From contig JASDFA010000001.1 in NCBI GenBank assembly GCA_035772735.1, forward strand, positions 85,461,501-85,525,500: a DNA stretch of 64,000 bases, written 5' to 3'. Below the pieces are notes generated by a model. The model saw only the letters and a program-made list of their open reading frames with translations. It was not told the DNA's origin and did no database searches. The stretch is from Datura wrightii. Taxonomy: Eukaryota > Streptophyta > Magnoliopsida > Solanales > Solanaceae. Positions 33,001 to 44,604 of the stretch are shown piece by piece; within the stretch, counting starts at the first letter, position 1; every line of letters begins with the position of its first letter. A program made the position numbers and the translations under genes.

Positions 33001-33545
33001 TCATTGGAGAAAACCTTTGGATACTGATAGACCAACAGAACTGACTGAATAGTTAGGGTCTCAGACTCAATATCCTTAACCCTAACTAGGTAATATATGC
33101 AACAATTAGAAATCATTTTCCTGGCCTTAATATATGAAATAAATCGATCGGCTGATACCATTAATATCCTTTACACTCCAAAACAGCTCACCAAGAAATT
33201 GACATTCAACCGCATAGTCCTACAACTAATCGAAGCATAACATGCAAACAACTAATCCATACCTAAAATGATGTCAAAGTCAGTCATGGCCAACTCTACT
33301 AAGACTGCAGAGTTAACCTTGTGCAACACCATGATGTAGCAACCTCTATACACCCGTCTATCTACAATTGATTCACCGACTGGGGTAGAGACGGAGAATC
33401 GATTCTTAAAGAATTTCTGGGCTAACTCAAAAATTAAAAGAAATTTAGGGAGTCACAAAAGAAAAAGTAGCTCCTGGACTAACAAGGCATAACCATCAAT
33501 ATGGAAGACTTGCAACATACCAGTGTCTACATCTAGCGAAGCCTC
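33001..33545 (-). pseudogene. Aspartic protease and linker, element I
   Basis: The reverse strand near 33460-33510 encodes the protease start (HIDGYALLVSPGATFSFVT-like, the usual DPGAT changed to SPGAT). STPVGESIVDRRVYRGCY, then FVELAMTDFDIILGMD-type text with a stop, and the linker KARKMISNCCIYYLVRVK (33161-32967) follow. The catalytic Asp appears to be lost. Confidence 0.65.
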
Positions 33546-34686
33546 CTGCTCCCAACGGGAAAGTAGGGCATAATACCTATTTTGGCGCTGCTAACCGCTC
33601 GCTGAATAGGTAGAGGCACCCTACTGAGGGAGCAAAAAAGCTGGATGAAGGGTAATCTCTGATTCTGTGTCCCAGTTTTCCACACCCAAAACAAGACCAG
33701 GCACCTCCTAGGATCATCCTTGTCGCACTTCGCACAAACTAGAAAACTACGCTCCACCTGCGTACTACGCTAATCCCTAGAGCTTGAAGCCCTGCTCCTC
33801 TGATCTCCGTAGAACCTAGACGACGTGCTGGCTGATGATGGAGCTAGAGAAATAGCCCTATGATGAGACTATTGACGCTATCCACTCCAGACCTAACCAG
33901 AGAAACCCTATAACTATTGGTCCTGGCCTTCTTGGCCTCCCTCTACCTCCTGTAGACTGACTCCATCTGTTGTGCATGTAATACAATATGGAGAAAATCA
34001 ATGTCCCAATGAAGCATGGAGATCCTGTAATCCTTGTCCAAGTAATCCACCACCCCATGCACAAAAGGGCTCACCCGAGCCCTCTAGTCTGCTACCAACT
34101 CTGGAGAATACTTAGATAATCAGGTGAACTCCAATGCATACTCCTGAAAATACATTTTACCCTGCTTCAAATTAACAAACTCGGCCACCTTGAGCTCCCT
34201 CATCTCTCGAGGGAAGAACTGATCCATAAATGCCATGTGAGACTCCTCCCAACCTATTGGGCATACATCCACTTCCCTGGCATCTCTCCATTGCTTAAAC
34301 CATACGTGAGCCATAATAGGAGGTCCAGTTAATGCACTCTCCGTTCTTGACCCCCATAACTTGGGTGATCTTCAAAATCTCCTCAATGAAATCATGTGGG
34401 TCCTCGTCTACCTTCGACCCCTTGAACTCCGGAGGGCTCCTCCTCAAGAAATCCCATAACTGCTACAAAATCCCATTCTGAGGGTAATGCACCACTATCT
34501 GATTTTGAACCTGGGTTGTCATTGCCTGTGACGGCATCTGAATTGCTACCGTAACTAAGCGTGGGCAAATGGCTCTAGTGCATGCTCCTCGTGAACGAGT
34601 GGGGCTAGCTGATGCTCACCATCATGGGTGCCCTCATGATCATTACCATTACCATTTCTCCTGGCATTTACTCGACATGGAGGCAT
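33546..34686 (-). pseudogene. gag, element I
   Basis: Starts at 34686 with MPPCRVNARRNGNGND, then a His/Pro-rich linker. Capsid text includes FFPREMRELKVAEFVNLKQG (34120-34314 open part), followed by RVSPFVHGVVDYLDKD-like sequence. The nucleocapsid near 33680-33760 holds CAKCDKDDPRRC, and a CFGCGKLGHRIRD-type knuckle has lost its final cysteine. Several stops and shifts. Protease follows directly. Confidence 0.75.
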
Positions 34687-34893
34687 GATTCTGGAAATGC
34701 AAATAGCAAGAATTAGAAGAGTAAAGGACTTTCATCACACGACATAGATCATGAAAGAAGGAACATTTTCTAAATGTCTAGTAGCCTCTTCTTCATAAGT
34801 GTGGCGCGTTACACACCCACGAAAAAGACTCTACTTAATGTAGCTTTCAGACTCCCTAGGACACTTCAAAACCTATGGCTCTAATACAAGGTT
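34687..34893 (-). other. Leader, hairpin and decayed primer site, element I
   Basis: The hairpin GTGTG/CACAC is at 34799-34816 with CGCG in its loop. The primer site at 34878-34890 reads on the reverse strand TTGTATTAGAGCC, two changes from the initiator-Met-tRNA complement. No coding sequence. Confidence 0.65.
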
Positions 34894-37127
34894 TTTCATG
34901 ACCTGAACGTACACCCGGATCGTAGACACGGGACAAGGAGCCCCGAGAGAGCACAAGTCGACCCATGGAATGAGCATACATCTAATTCAACCACATGAAT
35001 GGAAGACTTAGTATAAAAATTACGTAATCATGACATAATAAAGGGGAAAATAATACAAGACTCGTACAGTACGTCTGATTACAACATGTAATCTGAAAAG
35101 CCTCTAATCATGAAAGACGAGTTGATGGGACAGCTCCCCAACTAACCCAACAATTCTGAAATTTAAAGACAAGAATAGAGTCTAAAAATATGGCCCTCGA
35201 AACATGAGGACCCATCAAATACGCTGATCACAATCACAAAAGCACTACAGAGGAGGGTGTTCTTGATAGTCGGGTCCTGTATCCTGAAATGATACAACAT
35301 AGAAAGTGTGCGATCAATACGTAGAATATACTGCATATGCAAGGTAAGTAAAATGGATATTTAAAACATATATATATTCATAAATAATCATAAGAGAAGG
35401 ACATCATGTTCATATCGTAAATATTCATAACATGTCGTAAGGCCCAAGGTTTAAGAGCATTCGTAACAGATAAACATAATCATAGTCATAAGAAAAGAGC
35501 TTCACTTAACATGACTTGAACCAAAATACATAATCACAAAATGCTTAAATCATGAGGAATAGTGGGAGATTCTCTTAACCGACATACCTCGTATGAGCAC
35601 ACATGAAGCCCGACTTGTAACCCTAGTCAGGAGGGTGTTTCTACCTTGCCAAGGGTAGAACCATGAATGTGTGACATCACCATGAAAAAGCACAATTTGG
35701 GCCAGGGAAAATCATGAAACGGGTCCCAACATACCTACGGTGGCATGTATTTCATGAGATATGGCATTAACTTGAGCCCCGAACCTACTCGGTGTTCTAT
35801 ACTACTCCCAAAACATATATAGTGCTCATAGTAATACATACATGAGTTAATAGGCTAGTTAAATCATAATAATCAGAAAAATGCTTTTACATAATTGAAC
35901 TAGCCATGAAATAAGGCCCGTAAGTCGACTAAAAACATAATTCATGATTCATAAGATTTATACATACTTGTAGATCATGCATATAGCTTGAAATTCACAA
36001 AATCATGATAAGTAATGTAATAAATTCATGATTTGAATCATAATTCATGCTGGGCTTATAAATATCATCAATGGAAAAGTAGATCATAAATTGATTCATC
36101 ATGGGGAATGCATAATTAGGTTTAATTACATAGAAATCAAAATCAATAAGATCGTCATTAATTTAAATCACCAAAAGCTGATCAAAACCCATATAATATA
36201 ATTGGATTCAAATTTAAAACCCCTTGAGTTTTTATTGAAATTTTAGAAAAATCATAGAGGAGGGGCATGGGTGTGGAAGAAATCACCCATTCATAGTCTT
36301 TCATTCTTGGGAATATCTATTTCTTAACTCTCCTTGATTGCCCAAGAATGAAATTAGAAGAATTGAAGAGAAGAGCCTAGAATCTCCTTTGATTAGCTCT
36401 CAATATTCTTGCATGCATCAAAGAAGACTTAGAAAGGATTATTCTCCTAAAAAACCACCTTTCATAAGCTAAAACTACGTAGTTTAGGGTCTTATATCGT
36501 GAAAAATTCATAACTACCCATGAAGAACCTGCCTTAAAAAGTAGACGGATTGAACCAATGGACAGAACCAACGGGTCGGTAGAGCTAATGTCGACCCATT
36601 CTGTCACTCGTTATTTTCACTATCGAAGATTACTTCCCGAAATGACAAAAAAATGTACAGGATGACCCTTCCTCTGAAACGACTACCCGTTACATCATCC
36701 ATTGCTTGCTCACCACAGAAACTTAACCCACTTACCACGAGCCTCACCATGACTCGTGGTTTCTTCCAATGAGTCATGGTCTCAACCCGTCACCTACACT
36801 AGAAATTCATGCACCCTAACCATGACTAGTGACAATGAGTCATTGCAACCCTCAATGATTCATTGGAAGGCCCATTGTATGCCACCTGTTGAACCCAACC
36901 TTTTCCCACGCATGCTGACAACGACTCGGTGTCTCTAATGACGAGTCATTGTATCGTCTGTTGTTTACACAACCACCAAGACATCCCTATCAAATGACTC
37001 GTTACAACGACCCGTGGGGTGTTACAATGAGTCGTCCCTTGGCTCGTCCTGAGAAAATTTTCCCAATTTCTGCAGTTTTCAACTTTTAACTCCCGAGTCT
37101 ATTCTTACGCACTTCCGCGGTATTACA
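34894..37127 (-). repeat. 5' LTR of element I (about 2.23 kb)
   Basis: The primer-side end is TTTCATGACC (from TGTCATGACC) and the outer end ...CGCGGTATTACA. The U3 array is at about 36540-37060, with ACGAGTCATTG and CAACGACCCGTGG words. Stem-loops are at 35315-35333, 35278-35296 (TGTATC/GATACA), 35193-35211 and 35120-35142. Confidence 0.8.
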
Positions 37128-37166
37128 CCTATCCTTCTAATTCATGCTATTCACGATTGTAGAATT

Positions 37167-38400
37167 ATGGCTCCACAAATAATGAATGGTAGAAGGAATG
37201 GGAATGGTGAAGGCCACGAGATTGGCAATGGAAACGGGCACCAGCAGGCCCCACCAGTTCAAGAGCCCCAGGCACCAGAGCCAATTTGTCATGCTGAGTT
37301 TCGGTCTGCTATTCAGATGCTTGCACAGGCCTTGTCTACTCAGGTCAATTAACAGGTTGTTGAACATGTTCCGCAAAATGAAAATGCAGTGGCGGCTCAA
37401 GTTCGAGACTTCTTGAGAATGAACCTGTCAGAGTTCCTCGGGTTAAAAGTGGATGAGGACCTGCATGAGTTTATAGATGAGATAGTGAAGACCACCCAAG
37501 TCATGGGGGTGAATGGATTTGAACACACGGAGTTGGCCTCATAGTAGTTGAAAGGGGTCGCACACATTTGGTTTTGCCAATGGAAAGATTACAGAGTCAC
37601 CAGAATGGGCCCTTTCACTTGGGATGTGTTCCATGTTGCATTCTTGGATCAGTTCTTCCCTCGTAAGATAAGGGAGCTAAAGGCAACTGAGTTCGTAAAT
37701 TTGAAGAAAGTCAAGATGATGGTATAGGAGTATGCTCTTGAGTTCACTTTCTTGTCGAAGTACACCCCAGAGTTGGTGGCTGATCAGAGGGCGAGGGTGA
37801 GTAGATTAGTCCGTGGTGTAGTGGGCTATTTGGATAAGGATCTTAGGACCTCTATGCTTCAGCAGGACTTGGACTTTCCTCTGATAGTCTTGTATGCCCA
37901 GCAGATGGAGGCGGCACATCTGAGAGAGAAGGAGGCCAAGAGGGTTAGGACCGATGACCACATATTCTCACAGCTAAGGTTAAGAGGTGGGAATTGCCAA
38001 CAGACCCACCAGAGATCATCAGCCCTAACATCTTTAGCATTGAGAGTTCCATCTAGATCGAGGCACGATCAGAGGGGGTGAGCATCTGGCTCTAGGGGTT
38101 AGAGTAGCAGACCCACAGATTCTAGTGTCCAGTTTGCTAAAGGTGTGGTCAGGGTCACGCGGGTCAGTGTCAAGCAGGTACAGGTGCTTGTTTCGGGTGT
38201 GGGAATCCTGGACACATGCTCATAGATTGCCCAACAGTGATGAAGGATCATGATGGAGGCCAAGGACCAGCTTCTAATTCTGCAGCCCCTCCTAGATGCT
38301 TAATACATCAGGGGGCATCTACCAGTGTAGGTGGCCATTAGTGCCAAAATAGATTCTATGCCTTAGCATCCTGCCAGGAGCAGGAGTTCTCCCAGGATAT
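37167..38400 (+). pseudogene. gag, element J
   Basis: Starts at ATG 37167 with MAPQIMNGRRNGNGEGHEIG. Capsid motifs follow (LKVDEDLHEFIDEIVKTTQV, GVAHIWFCQWKDYR, FFPRKIRELKATEF, ELVADQRARVSRLVRGV). A complete zinc knuckle CFGCGNPGHMLIDC lies at 38189-38230 in another frame. Stops near 37350 and 37545 (two adjacent TAG), a TAG near 37726 and a shift after 38070 inactivate it. The leader ahead of the ATG matches the one in element Q. Confidence 0.8.
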
Positions 38401-38880
38401 GGTCACTGGTATGTTACAAGTTTTCCATGTTGATGTTTACGTTTTGTTAGATTCGGGGGCTACCTAGTCTGTTGTGACACGTTATGTGGCCAATAGCTTC
38501 AAAGTCAGTCCCAAAGTTTTGTCAAAACCCTTCTTAGTTTCTACTCCAGTAGGTGACTCAGTTATAGCTAGACGGGTTTATAAAGGTGCCCTAGTCTTAG
38601 TTCTTCAAAAGGTCGCCTCAGCAGATTTTGTGGAGTTAGCTATGATCGATTTTGATTTTATTCTCAGCATGAATTGGCTACTTGCATGCTATGCTCTAGT
38701 TAATTATAGAACCCGAGTAGTAGAGTTTAGATTTTCAAGAGAGCCAGTCTTAGCATAGAAGGGTAGTTCAGCTATGCCTTAGGTCATTTCATTTCCTACC
38801 TTAAGGCCAGAAAGATGATTTCCAAGGGTTGTGTGTACCATATAGTTAGGGTTAAAGATATTGTGTCTGATACCCTAACT
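38401..38880 (+). pseudogene. Aspartic protease and linker, element J
   Basis: Begins with VTGMLQVFHVDVYVLLDSGA; this copy alone among those here has the classic DSGA catalytic motif. A TAG stop follows within four codons. The open stretch 38474-38758 holds the flap-like STPVGDSVIARRVYKG and FDFILSMNWLL. The linker ARKMISKGCVYHIVRVKD leads to RT. Confidence 0.75.
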
Positions 38881-39780
38881 ATCCAGTAAGTTCCAATAGT
38901 GTGTGAGTATCTAGAGGTTTTTCTAGATTATTTACCGAGAATCCCTCCCGAACGGGAGATTGATTTTGGTATTGACCTTCTTCCCGACACGCAGCCTATA
39001 TCTATTCCTCCCAACAAAATGGCTCCATCCAAGCCAAAAGACTTGAAAGAGTAGTTGAAGGACTTGTTAAATAAGGGTTTCATTAGATCGATCAAGTCCG
39101 CATGGGATGCACCAGTTCTCTTTATTTTAAAGAAAGATGGTTCTTTTCAAATGTGCATTGATTATCGACAATTGAACAAAGTCACTTTAAAAAACAGGTA
39201 TCCTCTACCCAGTATTGATGACTTATTTGACCAGCTTCAGGGCGCTAAATATTTCTCAAAGATAGATCTCCAGTATGGTACCATCAGCTCAGAGATCGAG
39301 AGTGTGACATCCCGATGACAGTCTTAAAGATGCGGTATGGTCATTCTGAGTTTGTAGTTAAGTCTTTTAGACTAATGAATGCTCCTGTACCTTTTATGGA
39401 CTTGATGAACAGGGTGTTCATTCCATACTTGGATATGCTTGTGATTGTGTTTATTTATGACATCCTAATTTGCTCTCGGAGCGAGGAGGAACATGTCGCT
39501 CATTTGAGAATAGTACTTCAGACTCTCAAGGATCGTCACGTATATGCAAAATTAAGAAAGCGTGAGTTTTGATTGAACTCTGTAGACTTTTTTGCACCAT
39601 GTTGTATCAATAGAAGGAATAATGGTGGACTCTCAAAAAATAGAGGCAGTGAAGAATTGGCCTAGATTGGTGACCCTTCAGATATTCGAAGTTTCTTGGA
39701 TTTAGCTGGCTACTCTCGAATGTTCATGGTTGGTTTCTCATCGATTGCAGCACCTTTGACCAATTGACCCAGCAGAAAGT
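38881..39780 (+). pseudogene. Reverse transcriptase, element J
   Basis: RIPPEREIDFGIDLLPDTQP is followed by a TAG and then LKDLLNKGFIRSIKS. KKDGSFQMCIDYRQLNKV and FSKIDLQYG are in 39055-39318. RLMNAPVPFMDLMNRVF and a catalytic box reading FIYD, where FIDD is expected, lie in 39315-39572. One catalytic Asp is therefore replaced. A shift near 39300 and decayed thumb sequence follow. Confidence 0.8.
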
Positions 39781-39955
39781 GAAATTCCAATGGTAGGAGG
39801 CTTGAGAGAAGAGCTTCCAAGAGTTGAAGACTCGACTTCAACACAGGTGTTAATCCTACTAGAGTGTACTGATGAGTTTGTGGTGTATTGTGATGCTTCA
39901 AGGAACGAACCGGGATGTGTGTTGATTCAGCACGGGAAGGTTATTGCATATGCCT
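39781..39955 (+). pseudogene. RNase H, first part, element J
   Basis: The open text FVVYCDASRNEPGCVLIQHG keeps the first catalytic Asp. It breaks after VIAYA at 39955, exactly at the target-site duplication of solo LTR K. The domain resumes in register at 42528. Confidence 0.8.
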
Positions 39956-42527
39956 TGTCACGCCCCGCCTTGGGGGGTATGACTGGCACCTGGTGTCCTA
40001 CTAGGACCTGAACCACTAGACTGCTGAGCCTAAGCACATCTGGTGCCTAGCTGGCTCTAACTCAGACTCCTGGAAACAAAGGGCTATATAACGGTTGTAA
40101 ACACAGCCTCCGGCCAGCTGGGCTTATAGCCACCTGTACCTGTACTAACAGCTAACCAGAAACACATCAATATAGGGGAGCCTATGCGGGCCAACAAGGC
40201 CACCATGCTGTCTAGTCATCTGTAACCCTACAATGAAATACTGGAAAGCTACGTGATCGGCGAGGTCACCACTACTGTCAACATAGGCCCTACACGGCCA
40301 ACATAAACTAAAATGCTAAACAGCTATAACAAACTGCACGGCCTCACATGACCGGCTCAACTGACTAGAGTGAAATACATATAGACTGCAAGCCTCTAAA
40401 AATACTGATAAGATGGTCGGGACAGGGCCCCGGCCTACCCATGCTGTACAACAAAAGAAAGGGATAAACCTCTAGCTATCTAGCTCCGGATGACTGGAGA
40501 TGATGACCCTGTGAGCTGGCTGGAATCACGAGGTATCGGCCCCTCGTCTATGAGACCCTATAGGCAAGTAATGCAGCGCCCCACTGGGCGTCAGTACCAC
40601 TTGTACCGAGTATGTAAAACAACAACTGAAGAATATCTGAAAGAAACAATACAACTGATGGAATTGAAATAGAAAGAAATAGACTAAACTGATTGAAAAC
40701 GTAAGGCTAAACCTACTCTTAACCATGCTGGAAGGAGTAGGAGTCATACCTGGAGATGTATCACTTTACTGTCGATCTACTCGTATCTAGTATAACATGG
40801 CATAACACAACATAACATAGCATAGCACACACAAACCTTGCCCGGCCCCCATAAGTCGGGAGGTACAACCAACATGCAATCTATACCCCTACCCCAGTCG
40901 TCCCATCTCCTTATAATAACTATAAGCATCCTTCCGATCCCCTAGGTATGCACTTGGGCTCGCTGAGCCCCTGACTATAACTGTACCTGAGTCCGGAGGA
41001 CTCCTGAATCAACACCCCGGGCGTACCCGCTCGACGGGGGTGTATTAGGGTCGACCAAGGCACAATATGGGGAAACTGGCATCCCATCTTCGTCCCCTGT
41101 GGGACGGCATGCCACTCCATAAAGCGACGTATCCTCGCCCTCTGGCGGACGAGTCGATACAGCTATTAACCTTGGGGCGGTCATGAATGCTAGGTAATCC
41201 AACCCCAAGACAATGCAGTGGTCTTAACTAGTAATACTATCTGCATATACCACATGCTGAAGCTAGTGATGATAAAGTATCTGTACATACTATATGCTGA
41301 CTAGTGATAGTGATATTTATGTATTTAATACATGCTGAGACTGATAATGGTATATGTATATAAATATAATCTTCTGCCATACTGTACTGAGTCTCATGTT
41401 GAACAAGATATAGTTTTTCTGCTGGAAACTATGTTGTATAACTGAGTTTCTATAGTAACATGATTTACTATTTCTAACATGCTTTCTAAACTTCATTTTA
41501 ATCTATCATTCTACTTCTAAGATACCTTACAAATACTCACATTGCTTTACTAGGTTTCAACTGAATACGATAATATCCTAACATTCTTTACTAAATCACA
41601 TACTGGGCATGCTGTACAGTTCCTAACACTTGTATTAGAATTTATATCGTGCTAGCAAGTTTCACGCTATACATAACATGATGCTTCTAATATCGTACCA
41701 ATATTCATAACAAACATAACACACGACTTCTGAGCATTCTACTGGCCTTTAAACTATTTTACTATACCGAGATTGCTAACTTGCCGAGGAAACTAGCTTT
41801 ACATACCTTCACATCTGATTTCCCGACTAACCGGCGTAACTTGGTCAGTATTTCAGCTATTCCTCCCAACTGCATTCATATATATATCAATCAGTAGTAA
41901 ATACAACTTTATTCTGAAGGACGACATCACTTTCGATATAATAATAGCCTAAACTTAGGCTTATCGAAAGACGGTCGAAAACTCGCTATTTTCCAGAAGT
42001 CCAGAAGGGAGAAGTATTCACTTCACAGCTAGGAACACATAGACACTAGTTTGGAGCAATTCCACTTACCTTAGTCCGGTAGCTCGACGATTCATCGGCC
42101 GTATTTCGCAAAACTAAATCCGTAGGAATGCTCTCTGCTGCTAAATACCTCGATATCTGAGGTTAATTTGGGTTTGGACTACGTTTGGCAGCGTAATCGA
42201 ACGAAAATATATTTACCCTCTTCGTTCTCCTCTATTCCTCTGCGTTTTCTGGAAATTTCAGATGTTTTAAATGGAAATAAACCGAAGTGGGGATTTATAT
42301 ACTTGATCCTAGACAGGGCCAACGTGTCTGGAGCCAACGCAGAGGCTCCACCTCCGTGACACATTGCCATTGCGGAGGGGCTCTGCCTTGGCTCCTTCCG
42401 CGATGGTTCGACAGGCTATCCGTCCGATCCTTTTCCGGGCCTTTCTCTAGCACGTATGGCTTTCAAATATGCTTAATCACCGTGCGAATAGGCCATCTAG
42501 GTGTCAGAAATCTTACGGGGTATAACA
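39956..42527 (-). repeat. Solo LTR K (about 2.57 kb), perfect 5-bp target duplication
   Basis: Ends are TGTCACGCCCC and GGGGTATAACA. It is flanked by TGCCT at 39951-39955 and TGCCT at 42528-42532. No internal region remains, so two LTRs recombined after insertion. The end order (TGTTATACCCC...CGTGACA on the reverse strand) gives minus orientation. It belongs to the same family as L (49197-57315). Phrases such as 'GCAAGCCTCTAA' followed by 'GGGACAGGGCCCC' correspond to the stem-loop block of the other chromovirus LTRs. ORFs within it are incidental. Confidence 0.9.
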
Positions 42528-42800
42528 TGCCTCTAGACATCTAAATGTCCACAAGAAGAATTACCCAACACATGATCTTGAATTGGCCGCAGTGGTGTTC
42601 GTATTGAAGATATGGAAACATTATTTGTATGGGGTCCAGTTGGATGTGTTTACGAACCAAAAGAGCTTGCAATATGTGTTTGGAAGTGGTTGGAGCTACT
42701 CAAGTACTATGATATGAGTGTGTTTTACCATATGAGTAAGGCCAATATGGTAGTGGACACACTTAGTAGGCTCTCCATGGAGAGTGTGTCCCATGTGGAT
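42528..42800 (+). pseudogene. RNase H, second part, element J
   Basis: Resumes the domain after K: NVHKKNYPTHDLELAAVVF helix, LYGVQLDVFTNQKSLQYVF, then LELLKYYDMSVFYHMSKANM and LSRLSMESV in the open stretch from 42612. A frameshift near 42650 separates the halves. The catalytic-type Glu of DLELA is kept. Confidence 0.8.
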
Positions 42801-43965
42801 GAAGGGAAGAAGGAGTCGGTGAAGGATGTGCATCGACTCGCAAGGTTGGGAGTTAGGTTGGTTGACTCGACTGATAGCATTGTTATTGTACAGAATGGGT
42901 CAGAATCATCAAAATCATCCTTGGTGACTGATGTGAAAGCTAGACAAGATGTGGTCTTGATTTTTGTAAAGTTGAGGGAAGCCGTTCAAAGTCAAAAGGT
43001 GGAGGTCTTCTCCCAAGGGGGAGATGGTGTGCTTCGATACCAGGGTCACCTATGTGTTCCAGTTGTGATGATTTGAGGAGTCGGATATTGTATGAAGCTT
43101 ATGGATCTAGGTATTCTGTCCACCCAGGTGCCACCAAGATGTACTACGACTTACGGGAAATCTGTTGGTAGTATGGCATGAAAAAGGATATTGCAGAATT
43201 TGTAGCCAAGTGTCCGAACTGTCATCAAATAAAGGTTGAGCATTAGAGACCGGGAAGTGTACTACAGGATATCAGCATTCCTACTTGGAAGTGGAAAGAA
43301 ATTAATATGAATTTCATTATAGGTTTACATCGTACTCATTGACAATATGACTCCATTTGGTTGTGCTAGACAGGTTGACCAAGACTGCACATTTTCTACA
43401 GGTTTAAACCATGAATTCAGCAGAGGATTATGCCAAACTATATATCCAAGAGCTAGTTCAATTGCATGGAGTGCCCTTATCCATCATTTTAGACAAAGGT
43501 ACCCAATTTACCTCTCAGTTTTGGAGGTCATTTCAGAAAGGATTGGGCACACAGGTTAAGCTCAGTACGACATTTCACCAACAAATGGATGGTCAAGTGG
43601 AGCGGACAATCCTAACTCTTGAGGACACGATGAGGGCATGCGTGATACTTTAAAGGTGGCTGGGATGATCACTTGACCTTTATTGAGTTTGCCTAATATC
43701 ACAACTACCACTCAAGTATCCAGATGACGCCGTTCGAGGCTCTCTATGGGTGGAGATGTATATCACCCATCGGGTGGTTTGAGGTTGGCGAGGTGGCGAT
43801 GATAGGGCCATATTCGATTCATGAGGCAATGGAGAAGGTTCAGTTGATAAGGGATAGGTGGAAAACTGCTCAGAGTCTTCAAAAGTCCAACACCGATGTG
43901 AGGAGGAGAGAACTTGAATTTGAAGTAAATCGTTGGGTATTTCTGAAGGTATCTCCCATGTAGGG
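42801..43965 (+). pseudogene. Integrase, element J
   Basis: Opens with VDEGKKESVKDVHRLARLG. The zinc module follows at about 43110-43240 (HPGATKMYYDLRE, CPNCHQIK). Core motifs are the EINMNFI region (first Asp changed to Asn), ILDKGTQFTSQFW (Asp kept) and QVERTILTLEDTMRA (Glu kept). The later part is FEALYGWRCISPIGWFEVGE and a coiled stretch to 43963. A shift near 43070, stops near 43170-43380 and a break near 43655 inactivate it. Confidence 0.8.
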
Positions 43966-44361
43966 AGTGATACAGTATGGAAAGAAGGGAAAACTTAGCC
44001 CTCGTTATGTTGGCCCTTATCGAATTGTGAGAAGAGTTAGCAAGGTGGCGTATGAATTGGAGTTTCCCTCAAATTTATCTTCCATGCATCCCGTGTTTCA
44101 TGTATCGCTCTTGAAGAAGTGTTTGGTTGATTCAACTCTAGTTATCTCAGTGGACAGTGTTAGTGTGAAAGACAGCCTTAGTTATGAAGATTTCTTCGGT
44201 GGAAATACTGGATCGAAAGGTTTGAAGGCTAAGGAACAAGGAAGTAGCTTCCGTTAAAGTGTTATAGAGGAATCAGTAGGTTGAAGGAGTCACGTGGGAG
44301 GCCAAAGCGGATATGATGGCTAGACACCCACATTTATTATCTACCAGCTTAGTTTCAGTTT
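43966..44361 (+). pseudogene. Integrase tail with chromodomain, element J
   Basis: The GPY/F module KLSPRYVGPYRIVRRVSKVA leads to HPVFHVSLLKKCLVD and SVSVKDSLSYED. A one-base shift near 44190 then moves the chromodomain to another frame, where VTWEAKADMMARHPHL is readable near 44290-44330. It is homologous to 2738-3300. Confidence 0.75.
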
Positions 44362-44591
44362 GAGGTATCAGTTTTGCACTCAGACTATATTTAGTTTTAT
44401 GTTCAGTTCATGTGCGCAGGTTTCTTATGTTTATGGATGTATGTATGACTCGTGAATTTAGTACAATTGTGTAATTTGAATCGAAGGTAGTCACTCCGTC
44501 AGTTTTCAGTTTAAATAATCAGTATTAGAATATGAAAATTTCATTTCACTGTTTTTCTATGTGTTTTCCAACACTTGAGGATGAATGTTCC

Positions 44592-44604
44592 CAAGGGGCG
44601 ATAT
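44592..44604 (+). other. Polypurine tract, element J
   Basis: CAAGGGGCGATAT sits just before the 3' LTR start. It carries one A/G-to-C change relative to element E's tract. The preceding GAGGATGAATGTTC matches E and C. Confidence 0.75.

Larger units (their letters stand above)
32627..37127 (-). mobile_element. Chromovirus I, 5' LTR to RT, truncated
   Basis: On the minus strand from right to left: LTR 34894-37127, leader and primer site, gag, protease and the first part of RT, which ends at the deletion junction with H. RNase H and integrase are gone. Its LTR middle differs from H, so the two are from different subfamilies. It separates J's gag from J's missing 5' end, so I infer it landed in the leader of J. 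Confidence 0.7.

Noticed and set aside
36377..36607. Short ORFs in LTRs as possible host exons (also 8811-9063, 42168-42544, 56156-56531)
   Set aside because: No splice context, no domain; all lie within LTR sequence shared with other copies.
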